This document shows positions 52,909 to 60,879 of a stretch of DNA of 64,000 bases, piece by piece. Made by a program: the position numbers and the translations under genes. The DNA is from SHAN690 sp041391765 (GTDB lineage Bacteria > Bacteroidota > Bacteroidia > Flavobacteriales_G > Salibacteraceae), in contig JAWKNJ010000020.1 in NCBI GenBank assembly GCA_041391765.1, forward strand, positions 1 to 64,000, in the 5' to 3' direction. The stretch's first letter is position 1; each line of letters opens with the position of its first letter. Under the pieces are notes generated by a model, which worked only from the letters and a program-made list of their open reading frames with translations, did not search any database and was not told where the DNA came from.

Positions 52909-52938
52909 AAAAAAGAACCCCCATCTCTGGAGGTTCTT
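52909..52938 (-). terminator. Rho-independent terminator of the coiled-coil gene
   Basis: On the minus strand AAGAACCTCCA pairs with TGGGGGTTCTT (one mismatch in 11) around a 4-base loop, followed by TTTTTT at 52914-52909. It lies between the coiled-coil gene and the HEPN-type pair, so it probably separates their transcription. Confidence 0.7.
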
Positions 52939-52979
52939 CAATTGAAGGCAAAACAAAAAGGGTCTTGCATTCGGTGGGA

Positions 52980-53384
52980 TTACAGCGCATCGATCGCTGC
53001 GATCCTGGCTGTGCGCAAGGCGCTGGCTTGGGCCAGCTCGTCCATCTCCATTTGCGTGAGCATGGCATCGGTGTTGCTGACGTAGCTGGTGCTAAGGCCG
53101 AAGCTGTTCACTTCGTCTTGCAGCTTGTCCACAGCGGCCTGCTGCCCATCGATCAACGCTTGAGCCGCTCCGCTGGCGATCAGTTGTGCGAGCACATCCT
53201 GCGCCAGGGTTAAGCTGGCTTCCAACTCAGCCTCGGCCGTGGCCTCTTCGGCCTGTTTGTCGAGGCGGTCTTCCAAGCGATCGAGCTTGCGCGCCTTTTC
53301 CTTGTCTATCTCTGTTATTTCAGAGGCCCACTTCGAGCGCAAGTATTGCAACTCGGCAGCGGTCAAATCTTCTAAATTAACCAT
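52980..53384 (-). CDS. GC-rich coiled-coil protein, unknown
   Basis: A 134-residue, highly charged helical protein: MVNLEDLTAAELQYLRSKWASEITEIDKEKARKLDRLEDRLDKQAEEATAEAELEASLTLAQDVLAQLIASG, then QQAAVDKLQDEVNS. The heptad-like pattern spans residues 22-95. Its DNA is clearly richer in G and C than its neighbours: 40 of 60 bases at 52981-53040 and 34 of 60 at 53101-53160 by hand count. Foreign origin is likely. No family recognised. A dyad with a 17-base gap stands right before its start. Confidence 0.7.
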   Translation of the reverse strand: MVNLEDLTAAELQYLRSKWASEITEIDKEKARKLDRLEDRLDKQAEEATAEAELEASLTLAQDVLAQLIASGAAQALIDGQQAAVDKLQDEVNSFGLSTSYVSNTDAMLTQMEMDELAQASALRTARIAAIDAL

Positions 53385-53385
53385 G

Positions 53386-53418
53386 ATATCAAGATTTAAG
53401 TGAAACTCCCCTTGATAT
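53386..53418. promoter_or_regulatory. Interrupted dyad before the coiled-coil gene
   Basis: ATATCAAG (53386-53393) and CTTGATAT (53411-53418) are exact 8-base complements separated by 17 bases. The site touches the start codon of the coiled-coil gene (53384). The 17-base gap equals that of the three palindromes in the nearby array, although the arm sequence differs. Confidence 0.45.
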
Positions 53419-53461
53419 TATTTAGCCTCTTCGAAGGGTGTCCAGAGGATCAACCGATTGT

Positions 53462-53734
53462 TCATCCATAGGCATCCCGTATTAAGTTTCCGACATGGTG
53501 CCGCATGGCACTTTTAACTAGTTCCTCAAAGTTCTTCACCTCCATTAGTATCACCAATCGGTGGCGAACTGCCACTTCGGGCCGACTGATGCCGCTGAGA
53601 TAGCGCTGCCAGGTGCGGTGGTGAATGCCAAGCAGGCGCGAAATGCCGCGTATGCTTAGTTTCTTGGTTTGTTGCACGTAGCGACACACGGCCGCAGTTG
53701 TAGCGTTTTTGTTGGTATGTGTGTTGGTGCTCAT
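53462..53734 (-). CDS. Small helix-turn-helix DNA-binding protein
   Basis: A 90-residue protein from ATG 53734. The helix-turn-helix at about residues 26-48 reads LSIRGISRLLGIHHRTWQRYLSG, followed by a helical tail with a basic patch (RPEVAVRHRLVILMEVK). Earlier in-frame starts exist up to 53845, but that extension reads through the palindromic array and looks unlike protein. Likely a small repressor or element-control protein. It lies between the coiled-coil gene and the array, close enough to regulate either. Family not identified. Confidence 0.7.
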   Translation of the reverse strand: MSTNTHTNKNATTAAVCRYVQQTKKLSIRGISRLLGIHHRTWQRYLSGISRPEVAVRHRLVILMEVKNFEELVKSAMRHHVGNLIRDAYG

Positions 53735-53798
53735 GGTGTGGTGGTTTATGCGCCTTTGTTTTAATGATAGAAACCAGCCTTGGCGGGCCATTATTACA

Positions 53799-54071
53799 TG
53801 GCGCATTCTAAAAAAATGTGAAGTAGCATTCGTCCTGTGGCGCATGTCCCGCGCGGGATAGCGGACGGTCAGTGGAATTGCAATTTACACCGATGGCGCA
53901 TGTCGCGCATTCAAAAAATGAAAAGATTTTTTTAGAAAGGGGTGGCGCATGAGTCGGTCAGAGGGGTGCGCCACTTTTTTTCAAAACAAATTGGCGCATA
54001 CGTTCACCGAGAGGGTGCGCCATGAAAAATAAAAATGAAGTGGCGCATGGACTGATGGTGCACCTGCGCCA
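53799..54071. repeat. Array of interrupted palindromes with 49-base period
   Basis: TGGCGCAT occurs at 53799, 53838, 53894, 53943, 53992 and 54041. The last four are exactly 49 bases apart. The inverted arm TGCGCCA occurs at 53967, 54016 and 54065, also 49 apart. This gives three units TGGCGCA-N17-TGCGCCA followed by an AT-rich N18. The N17 and N18 stretches differ between units. The first two copies are irregular; the one at 53838 is followed by a 12-base palindrome TCCCGCGCGGGA. It fills the 352-base gap (53735-54085) that holds no gene; 49 is not a multiple of 3, so it is not coding. Confidence 0.8.
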
Positions 54072-54085
54072 GCCATTCTATGTAA

Positions 54086-55390
54086 TTACTCTTTGATGAA
54101 TCTTGCCTGATATGCGCCAGTAGATGTCTTAGCACGGTAGAAATAAATGCCACTTGCCAGTTGAGACACATCGTGGTCAAATTGCTTCAGTTCTGGTTCA
54201 ACACGCAAAGCTTCAATTAACAGACCTTGGGCATCATAAAGTTCTAGTACGCAATTACCAGTTCGATCAACTGGTAGGTTAATTTGGTGGGTTGATTCAA
54301 CAGGGTTGGGGAAAACTGCGAGAGATCGCTTATGTGTGTTGAGTCGGATGATTGAATTAGTTGAATCGGTAGTATCGGCTGTATCAACTGGGTTATGAGT
54401 AAGCTGACTCAAATGCAATCGAACAAGTACACCGTCCATACCTCCTAACAATGCGATACTATCATTAACTGGCTCGATTTCCAGCACTTGGTTTGTGAAA
54501 TATGGTATGTGAGCTGTGTCCCAAGTCTCCGTTGCGTTGAGACTATAATAAAGCACTGGTGTGTTCGTATTCTCATTTCCAACCGCAACGACAATGGAGT
54601 CATTGGCGAAGAAAACTTTTGAATCCAATTCTCCGGAAGGAATTTCAAACATGAATTTGGAATCCCATTGATTTCCGCTTGTTTTTGTTTGAGCGATACC
54701 AATCGAGTCATTTAGCCCATTTAGTATGGTCATAGAGAAGAAATTCATGCCTCTATTTGTAATATCAAGAATTGAATGATTGAATGTTTGGTTGACGATC
54801 CAAGAATCGCCAAATGTGTGCGAGATCAAAAAATCATGATTTTGAATTGCAACCATCATCGTATCATTAATCGCAACCAAGTCTATCACATCCGAATTAG
54901 ACGAGGTTGGCTTGACAGTGTCAATGGATGCAAATTGGGATTCAGATTTCAGTATAAGTCCATTGTAGCAATTAATAGCTCCCCTCTTTTTAGATGCCAT
55001 CGAAAATGAAATACCGTGAATTGTGTCCCCTGAAATGTCAGCCACCTGAGTCCAATGTTCACCCAAATCTTCGGTCATATACATGCGCATATTTAGATTG
55101 GGTTCTTGAGTTGAAATAAAAAGAGTGGTTCCATCCAAAACTTGGGCATGTCTATATGATTCATTAATGGATACATTAGGTTCATTAATGAAATGGAGCG
55201 TTGAGCCGCTATCACTTGTATAGGCAATCGTGCTCGGACTCACAATCACACACAATTCTCCTTCACAATCTATTTCAGTTACTGTAGCACCGAAATTCGG
55301 AAGAAGGTCAAATTGAGCTAACACCAAATTGGGCCCAAAGAGTGCTAGCAAAAAAGAAGTAAGTATTCGGTTTACTGATTGCATTATCAC
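54086..55390 (-). CDS. Secreted beta-propeller-like protein with T9SS sorting domain
   Basis: A 434-residue exported protein. The start is GTG 55390 or ATG 55384, then a signal peptide ending VLAQ. The middle has BNR/YCF48-type repeats (YTSDSGSTLHFI, MTEDLGEHWTQVADIS, ISHTFGDSWIVNQTF, TKTSGNQWDSKF, YSLNATETWDTAHI), suggesting a beta-propeller. The tail is a T9SS type A sorting domain: LAVFPNPVESTHQINLP, CVLELYDAQGLLIEALRV, LASGIYFYRAKT and terminal ARFIKE. It follows the subtilisin-like gene by 3 bases, so the pair is an operon of surface proteins. Confidence 0.86.
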   Translation of the reverse strand: MIMQSVNRILTSFLLALFGPNLVLAQFDLLPNFGATVTEIDCEGELCVIVSPSTIAYTSDSGSTLHFINEPNVSINESYRHAQVLDGTTLFISTQEPNLNMRMYMTEDLGEHWTQVADISGDTIHGISFSMASKKRGAINCYNGLILKSESQFASIDTVKPTSSNSDVIDLVAINDTMMVAIQNHDFLISHTFGDSWIVNQTFNHSILDITNRGMNFFSMTILNGLNDSIGIAQTKTSGNQWDSKFMFEIPSGELDSKVFFANDSIVVAVGNENTNTPVLYYSLNATETWDTAHIPYFTNQVLEIEPVNDSIALLGGMDGVLVRLHLSQLTHNPVDTADTTDSTNSIIRLNTHKRSLAVFPNPVESTHQINLPVDRTGNCVLELYDAQGLLIEALRVEPELKQFDHDVSQLASGIYFYRAKTSTGAYQARFIKE

Positions 55391-55393
55391 CTG

Positions 55394-58300
55394 TTATCGG
55401 GACTTAATAAAGGATAATTGTTCGTGTTTATCTCCCACAGTCAAGTAATAAAAGTAAACTCCATTGGTTAGATGACTGACATCGACATCGATTTTTTCAT
55501 TCGTTGCGTCAATGCTTCGGATAGTTGATTGAATCCGTCTTCCGGTAATATCGTAAAGTTCAATCTTGATGATGCTACCTGGAGAATTCACTATTTCTAT
55601 ACTATGACGATCCAATGTCGGATTTGGATGTATTGAGAATGACGAGTTGTGAGTTTGGATCGGTTCGACAATATTGGTTGAATCGATTATCGAATCGTTA
55701 GTGTCTGCATATAACGACTTTGGATGTATAAGTAAGGTGTATTCTAAGATGGCATTGGTAGCAACGGTGTCCTGCGGAATCCATCCAAGTACGTTCGTTC
55801 CATTTGGCCAATCTCTAAGAAGGTAAACATAACCTTTCAGTTCGGCTTGGGTTTCACTCACCGCTGACACCCAGAGTGCCTCTTCATGCGGCCTTAATTC
55901 ATTCGAGTTGTTGTACAACGGAAGAACAGTCGCTAAATCGTTTCTTGTCCAATACCCGATAATAGTATCTGTCGTATCAATTGTGTGGTTTACGGTTGTC
56001 GAAATTTCATAGACATCAGCGATGTACAATCCCGGTGCAAAATACTGTCCACTGTCATTTTCGAAACTTTCCAAGAGCTCAACTTGGACTGAGTCATCAT
56101 AGATAGATGTTGAAGTGTTGCCAGAAGTACTTGACGTACCATGATGTTCTAATTTCTTCATGGGTTTTTCTACGAGCTTAATTGTTTCACCGATGTTTAA
56201 TCTGCCATATCCCGTGTGGTCATCAGGACCAGAAGTGTAGACATCGGTGGCCGACAGCTGAATCAACCATTCGATATCCTCAGGTGCAACTGTAAATGTT
56301 GACGAGTTAAGATATGAACATAAAAGCGCACCAGTTCCAGTTGCATGAGGGGTGGCTCCTGAGGTACCACCGAAACCAAAGTAGTAATTGTTGGTAACAT
56401 TTACTGCAAATGGAGCGCGAGCGGTGAGGCACGAGCTCGCTGGAGCTGCTATGTCCACGTTATGACCAAAGCTTGAAACGTCTTCGCAGTTGCTACCCTC
56501 ATTGTAGCTACCGTCAGTACCAGTTCCTCCAACATTAATAACCCAGTTATCATCATAACACGCTGGGTATCGAAGCGAGTCATCTCCATCATTGCCTCTT
56601 GCGCAGAACATTGCCACGCCATTTCTAAATGTTTGCCGAGTTGCATCCCTGAGCAGGTTGATATTGGTGTCAATAAAGTAAGAGCTTCCTTCATGGAAGC
56701 TCCAGCTATGGTTCTGAAGATGAATTCCGTATGCAAATTCCGCAGAACTTTGTGAACTAGATAATGTGCTTTCGTAAATTGCTTCGGCAACGTAAGTAAG
56801 GACTGGCGAATAGAAATTCCCGGTGACTATTTTTAAGCCATAAAGGTTTACCCCCTGTTTTGCATACGCTGCATTGGTGCTATCATGTCCACCTGCAATT
56901 CCAGATACTCCTTTGGCATTATTCCTAACCGCTCCTATTATGCCACCGATGGGTGTGCCGTGATTACCACTGTCAGCAAATGCTGTCGTCATTAGAGAGC
57001 TATTGCTTTGAAAGTCCCAAACATCTTGAACTATTGAATTACCTTGAAACTGAAAATCTTCATGATCCCATTCGAGGCCTGAATCATAAACGCCCACCCG
57101 AATATTCGAATTGCCAGTCTCTATTTTCCACGCAGGCTCCACATTAACATGACCGCTCGGATAGGTTGTCGTTGGATGTAAATCTGCTAGAGTATCATAG
57201 TAAATGTCATCAGGAACACCATGAAGCTCGCCAAATCTGTTCAGGTCAGTATAGTAGATCATTGGAAACAATGATTCCAAATTTGCCTGCAAGTTGTTGA
57301 AGTCAACTGTATCAGGAACCTGAACGTTCAGGGCAGACCAGAGCTTAGGCTGTCGCACCAGATGGCCTTGTCGGCTTGTAGTGATTGAATCTGCCACAGT
57401 GATAGAACGGAATATTTTGAAGGCAGTTTGCCTTCCAAAATCAAAACTCACGTATTGGTTCATGGCCGTGATCACCGCAGGTGATACAATGTCATACAGT
57501 TCTCCATATTCCAGATTTCGATTGTTGACGAACTCCACGTCCATTGAATCAGGATTGAACCGAATCAGAAGCTCATCACCTACAAACAACGGCTTCGCAT
57601 TCGAATCAAGCACCGGGGTCATGTCATTTTCTGTCCAGTCAAACTTCATGGTAAAATAGTCATCCACGGTGTCGCCAATAGTTTGTCCCGTAATGTAAAT
57701 GCGATTGACATGGTCGGCTAAAACGTCTGTGGCTCGCTGGTCACCATTTAAGTGAACTGTCCGTGCCAGATACAAGCTACCATTGCTCAGATATCTTGCG
57801 AGGAACAGGTCGTTTTGTACCCCATCGTCCACTAGTCCGAGCATCATAATTCCTCCGGCTGTATCCAATCCCAATTTCAAACCTTGAATTGATTTTCCGG
57901 GTAGCTTGTAAGTGCGCTCCCATGCCAGAGTTCCATTTGAATCTATTCGAGTGATGTAACTTCTTGAAAGAGCTCCATCTGAAACATATCCAGACACATA
58001 GACATTCGCTACAGAATCTACATACAAATCAGTTGGTCTGTCAATTCCTGTGGTAGGATCAAGGTTTTGACTCCACAAAACATTTAATCCTGTATCAAGC
58101 TTAAATATGGTTATTGATGAATTAGTTGGTGAATCTTGATAAAAGCCAGTTACATACCAATTGCCAAAGGTGTCTTGTCCAATTGCTCGCGGTTCGTCAA
58201 TTCCGATCCCCATCGTTGTCCTAACCGTATCCGAAGGCGCGCCATTCGATTGTAGTTTAACCAGAACATTATCATATAGTCCATTTGAATCAGCACTCAC

Positions 58301-58942
58301 CCCAACAGTAATAATTTCAGGTGTTGAATTAATTCCAATTCCAACTCCCCCATCATTACCGCCTGCGTAATCATAAAGATATGTCCAAAGTGTATCTCCA
58401 TTAATTTCATTAAACACAATGGTGACCATGTCAGTAGTCGAATCCGCAGTTTGCGTTCCACCGCATACAGCAAGGATGCCACCCATTGTCGGTATATATG
58501 CGATGTCAGATGGAATGTCATTAAGATTCGCAATACCATTAAATGAATTCATCCAATCAAGGTTACCCGTACTTGAAACTCTTAAAACGACAATGTCTTG
58601 TTCTTGCGTAGTTGACGTGCTTGTTCCAACTCCTACTGCAAATGCACCTCCATTTTGATCGGAAACAAGCTGGATACCATAGTCGTCCCCGCCATCATAG
58701 TCAAATGTCCCAGACCAATTGAGTCCGCCCCAAGACCCAACGCTTTGGATATAAATATCCCTATTTCCGGTTCCTTGTGCGTTCCCTATTGTGATGATAT
58801 TTCCAAAGCCATCAACTATACTCGAACTCCATGCAACACTATCAGGTGTGCCCTCTGTGAGTGTCCAGTTTATTCGCGTGGCGATTTGCCCAATTGTGAA
58901 TACAGGTGAGATTAATGCAATAACAGTGAGTAGCTTTTTCAT
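55394..58942 (-). CDS. Secreted S8 (subtilisin-like) peptidase with T9SS sorting domain
   Basis: A very large exported protein of 1182 residues from ATG 58942 (an upstream ATG at 59011 would add 23 residues before the signal peptide). Signal peptide MKKLLTVIALISPVFTIGQ. Residues 30-480 form a beta-propeller-like repeat domain. A subtilisin domain follows, with catalytic Asp620 (VGVYDSG), His661 (GNHGTP) and Ser861 (GGTSGATPHA), all in order. The tail carries TSS-type SIHPNPTLDRHSIEIV, IELYDITGRRIQST and LTNGVYFYYLTV, a T9SS type A sorting domain. It is probably a surface or secreted protease. The downstream gene is another T9SS protein. Confidence 0.93.
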   Translation of the reverse strand: MKKLLTVIALISPVFTIGQIATRINWTLTEGTPDSVAWSSSIVDGFGNIITIGNAQGTGNRDIYIQSVGSWGGLNWSGTFDYDGGDDYGIQLVSDQNGGAFAVGVGTSTSTTQEQDIVVLRVSSTGNLDWMNSFNGIANLNDIPSDIAYIPTMGGILAVCGGTQTADSTTDMVTIVFNEINGDTLWTYLYDYAGGNDGGVGIGINSTPEIITVGVSADSNGLYDNVLVKLQSNGAPSDTVRTTMGIGIDEPRAIGQDTFGNWYVTGFYQDSPTNSSITIFKLDTGLNVLWSQNLDPTTGIDRPTDLYVDSVANVYVSGYVSDGALSRSYITRIDSNGTLAWERTYKLPGKSIQGLKLGLDTAGGIMMLGLVDDGVQNDLFLARYLSNGSLYLARTVHLNGDQRATDVLADHVNRIYITGQTIGDTVDDYFTMKFDWTENDMTPVLDSNAKPLFVGDELLIRFNPDSMDVEFVNNRNLEYGELYDIVSPAVITAMNQYVSFDFGRQTAFKIFRSITVADSITTSRQGHLVRQPKLWSALNVQVPDTVDFNNLQANLESLFPMIYYTDLNRFGELHGVPDDIYYDTLADLHPTTTYPSGHVNVEPAWKIETGNSNIRVGVYDSGLEWDHEDFQFQGNSIVQDVWDFQSNSSLMTTAFADSGNHGTPIGGIIGAVRNNAKGVSGIAGGHDSTNAAYAKQGVNLYGLKIVTGNFYSPVLTYVAEAIYESTLSSSQSSAEFAYGIHLQNHSWSFHEGSSYFIDTNINLLRDATRQTFRNGVAMFCARGNDGDDSLRYPACYDDNWVINVGGTGTDGSYNEGSNCEDVSSFGHNVDIAAPASSCLTARAPFAVNVTNNYYFGFGGTSGATPHATGTGALLCSYLNSSTFTVAPEDIEWLIQLSATDVYTSGPDDHTGYGRLNIGETIKLVEKPMKKLEHHGTSSTSGNTSTSIYDDSVQVELLESFENDSGQYFAPGLYIADVYEISTTVNHTIDTTDTIIGYWTRNDLATVLPLYNNSNELRPHEEALWVSAVSETQAELKGYVYLLRDWPNGTNVLGWIPQDTVATNAILEYTLLIHPKSLYADTNDSIIDSTNIVEPIQTHNSSFSIHPNPTLDRHSIEIVNSPGSIIKIELYDITGRRIQSTIRSIDATNEKIDVDVSHLTNGVYFYYLTVGDKHEQLSFIKSR

Positions 58943-58982
58943 GGTCAATGATGTTGGTTTTACATGGAATAATGGTTCGAAC

Positions 58983-59031
58983 CAAAAATGGAACAGCTTG
59001 ATTTTTCGCACAATAGCTAGTACTAGCTATT
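58983..59031 (-). promoter_or_regulatory. Promoter and perfect palindrome upstream of the S8 peptidase gene
   Basis: On the minus strand TTG (59013-59011), 20 bases, then CATTTTTG (58990-58983), one mismatch from TAnnTTTG. The TTG is overlapped by a perfect 20-base palindrome at 59012-59031, built on AGCTAGTACTAGCT. A regulator bound there would sit against the -33 element, favouring repression or close activation. Confidence 0.5.
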
Positions 59032-59107
59032 TTGACCAAATTTTATTCTGACGGCTGATGCCCGTTTGAGTTATCCTTATGTTATCGAATAACGCTAGAA
59101 TTGCAGT

Positions 59108-59338
59108 ATGGCAAAATCATCCCACACGTTTAGCAAAAGACAGCGAGAAAAAGACAAGCAGAAGAAAGCAAAAGAAAAGCGTGAGCGCATGGAAGAGCGC
59201 AAGCAGGAAAAGGCTGAGTCCGGTGGCTCGGGCATTGAAATAGATTGGGATAGTGCTCCTGTGAACAATACCCTCGACAAAGAAGAACTCAAGGAAAAAG
59301 AAGCGATAGAGGAGAAGAACCGCGATTCAGAAGACTGA
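59108..59338 (+). CDS. Small charged conserved protein (cold-shock-associated type)
   Basis: A 76-residue protein, basic in the first half and acidic in the second: MAKSSHTFSKRQREKDKQKKAKEKRERMEERKQEKAE, then GIEIDWDSAPVNN. The opening is like that of a short Bacteroidota protein often found beside cold-shock protein genes; no cold-shock gene is adjacent here. It is probably disordered or a long helix, and may bind RNA. Function unknown. A long hairpin follows its stop. Confidence 0.7.
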   Translation: MAKSSHTFSKRQREKDKQKKAKEKRERMEERKQEKAESGGSGIEIDWDSAPVNNTLDKEELKEKEAIEEKNRDSED

Positions 59339-59409
59339 AAATTCAAACACAAACTCAAATTCAGCCTCAAATCGGTCTGTATTTGAGCTTGAACTTGAGT
59401 TTGAATTTT
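59338..59409. terminator. Long imperfect hairpin between convergent genes
   Basis: AAAATTCAAAC (59338-59348) and GTTTGAATTTT (59399-59409) are exact complements. Inside them further CAAA/TTTG stretches pair with mismatches and a small bulge, giving a long stem. It separates the small charged gene from the convergent floA end and may end transcription from both sides, although the T-runs are short. Confidence 0.5.
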
Positions 59410-59415
59410 GACTAA

Positions 59416-60411
59416 TTACTTGTCCTTCTTACCCGATGGTCTGCCTTCCACTGGCTTGCTAATCGACTCGCGCATTTCGGTGTCGCTCTGGATATTTTTC
59501 ATGCGGTAGTAATCCATTACCCCAAGGTTGCCACTGCGAAACGCCTCGGCCATTGCCATGGGTATTTGAGCCTCGGCTTCGATCACCTTGGCACGAGCTT
59601 CCTGAGCCTTCGCTTTCATTTCTTGTTCCTGTGCTACAGCCATGGCTCTTCTTTCTTCGGCCTTGGCTTGCGCAATGTTCTTATCCGCCTCGGCCTGATC
59701 GATTTGAAGTTCGGCTCCAATGTTTTTCCCGATGTCAACATCAGCAATGTCGATGGAAAGGATTTCGAAAGCAGTGCCTGAATCCAGGCCCCTTGCAAGA
59801 ACCACCTTTGAAATGGAGTCCGGATTTTCAAGTACCGATTTGTGACTTTCTGCCGAACCGATACTGGTAACAATACCTTCTCCAACTCGGGCCAGGATGG
59901 TGTCTTCGCCAGCACCGCCCACCAATTGCTTGATGTTTGCACGAACAGTAACGCGTGCTTTTGCGATTAACTGAATACCGTCTTTCGCAACGGCTGTTAC
60001 CGGAGGAGTGTCAATCACCTTAGGGTTAACTGACATCGTCACCGCCTCGAATACATCACGCCCTGCCAAGTCAATTGCAGTAGCCATGTTAAAGTCAAGT
60101 GGAATATTCGCTTTGTCTGCAGATATCAATGCGTTGACCACATTTTGCACGTGACCGCCAGCAAGGTAGTGCGCCTCCAATTGATCCGAGCTAATCTCGA
60201 TTCCTGCTTTCTTAGCCGCGATCATTGCGTTCACAATAATGGTTGGGGGAACCTTTCTAACGCGCATGAATGCAAGTTGTAATAAGGGAACGCGGGTTCC
60301 TGTCAAGATAGCTTGGAACCAAAGGCCTACAGGAACAAAGTAGAGCAGTAGCCAAAGCCCGATGAGAGAGAGAATCGCAACGACAACGATGAGTCCAAGT
60401 CCTGAGAGCAT
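59416..60411 (-). CDS. floA: Flotillin-like protein FloA
   Basis: A 331-residue membrane protein of the FloA (UPF0365) family, a scaffold of functional membrane microdomains. One N-terminal membrane segment (LGLIVVVAILSLIGLWLLLYFVPVGLWF), then the SPFH-like part FMRVRKVPPTIIVNAMIAAKKAGIEISSDQLEAHYLAGGHVQNVVNALISADKANI, then the Ala/Glu-rich coiled coil QAEADKNIAQAKAEERRAMAVAQEQEMKAKAQEARAKVIEAEAQIP. Length and motif match FloA well. It follows nfeD by 9 bases, the usual flotillin-NfeD partnership. Confidence 0.95.
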   Translation of the reverse strand: MLSGLGLIVVVAILSLIGLWLLLYFVPVGLWFQAILTGTRVPLLQLAFMRVRKVPPTIIVNAMIAAKKAGIEISSDQLEAHYLAGGHVQNVVNALISADKANIPLDFNMATAIDLAGRDVFEAVTMSVNPKVIDTPPVTAVAKDGIQLIAKARVTVRANIKQLVGGAGEDTILARVGEGIVTSIGSAESHKSVLENPDSISKVVLARGLDSGTAFEILSIDIADVDIGKNIGAELQIDQAEADKNIAQAKAEERRAMAVAQEQEMKAKAQEARAKVIEAEAQIPMAMAEAFRSGNLGVMDYYRMKNIQSDTEMRESISKPVEGRPSGKKDK

Positions 60412-60420
60412 AGTGTTTGA

Positions 60421-60879
60421 TTAAATCGGTTGTACAGTGATTTTGTGTCCTTCAATGTTAATGATTTCCACGCGGGTATTCTCACCGATGAACTCAGCTT
60501 TCGACCGCGCCTCATAAGTTTCTTCGTCAAAGCGCACAGTTCCAATCGGATTGAGCCGAGTGATGGTGGTTCCCGTATCACCCACTTGAAGCCCTTCGGT
60601 GTGGTATTCCACCTTCGCTTTTATTTCAGCCTTTTGACTTAGTCTTTCCCAGGTTTTTGATCGGAACGCGAGAATCAACAAGCCGGCAGAACTCACAGTA
60701 GCTCCTACCAACGTTAAATTCCCCACGGTGCTATCAATCTGGTAGGCGATCACCAATGCTGCGATCATGAGGAGTGTTCCAAGGATTCCGGTGATTCCAA
60801 CTCCGGGAATGACCAAAATTTCAAGAAGCAATAGAGCAATAGCCGCGATCAGCAGCAATATGACCAAAGTGATCGTCAT
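60421..60879 (-). CDS. NfeD-family membrane protein
   Basis: A 152-residue short NfeD protein. Three membrane segments in the first 75 residues (ITLVILLLIAAIALLLLEILVIPGVGITGILGTLLMI and on), then the C-terminal OB-fold: LQVGDTGTTITRLNPIGTVRFDEETYEARSKAEFIGENTRVEIINIEGHKITVQPI. In other bacteria NfeD works with flotillins at the membrane. It lacks the N-terminal protease domain of the long form. Its ATG overlaps the M48 protease stop (4 bases), and floA follows at once. Confidence 0.93.
   Translation of the reverse strand: MTITLVILLLIAAIALLLLEILVIPGVGITGILGTLLMIAALVIAYQIDSTVGNLTLVGATVSSAGLLILAFRSKTWERLSQKAEIKAKVEYHTEGLQVGDTGTTITRLNPIGTVRFDEETYEARSKAEFIGENTRVEIINIEGHKITVQPI

Noticed and set aside
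53735..53845. Longer start for the helix-turn-helix gene (127 residues)
   Set aside because: The extra residues are read through array copies, are His/Arg-rich and not protein-like; the ATG at 53734 suffices.
53943..53982. Simple rho-independent terminator (hairpin followed by seven T)
   Set aside because: The hairpin loop is 17 bases and the same arms recur twice more without a T-run, so the T-run is better seen as part of the AT-rich spacer of the array.
53799..54071. CRISPR array
   Set aside because: Only the 7-8-base arms repeat; the rest of each unit varies, unit number is small and no cas gene is present.
50270..54085. Integrative element or prophage
   Set aside because: No integrase, transposase, structural gene or clear attachment-site repeat was found; only the composition shift and gene content suggest an island.
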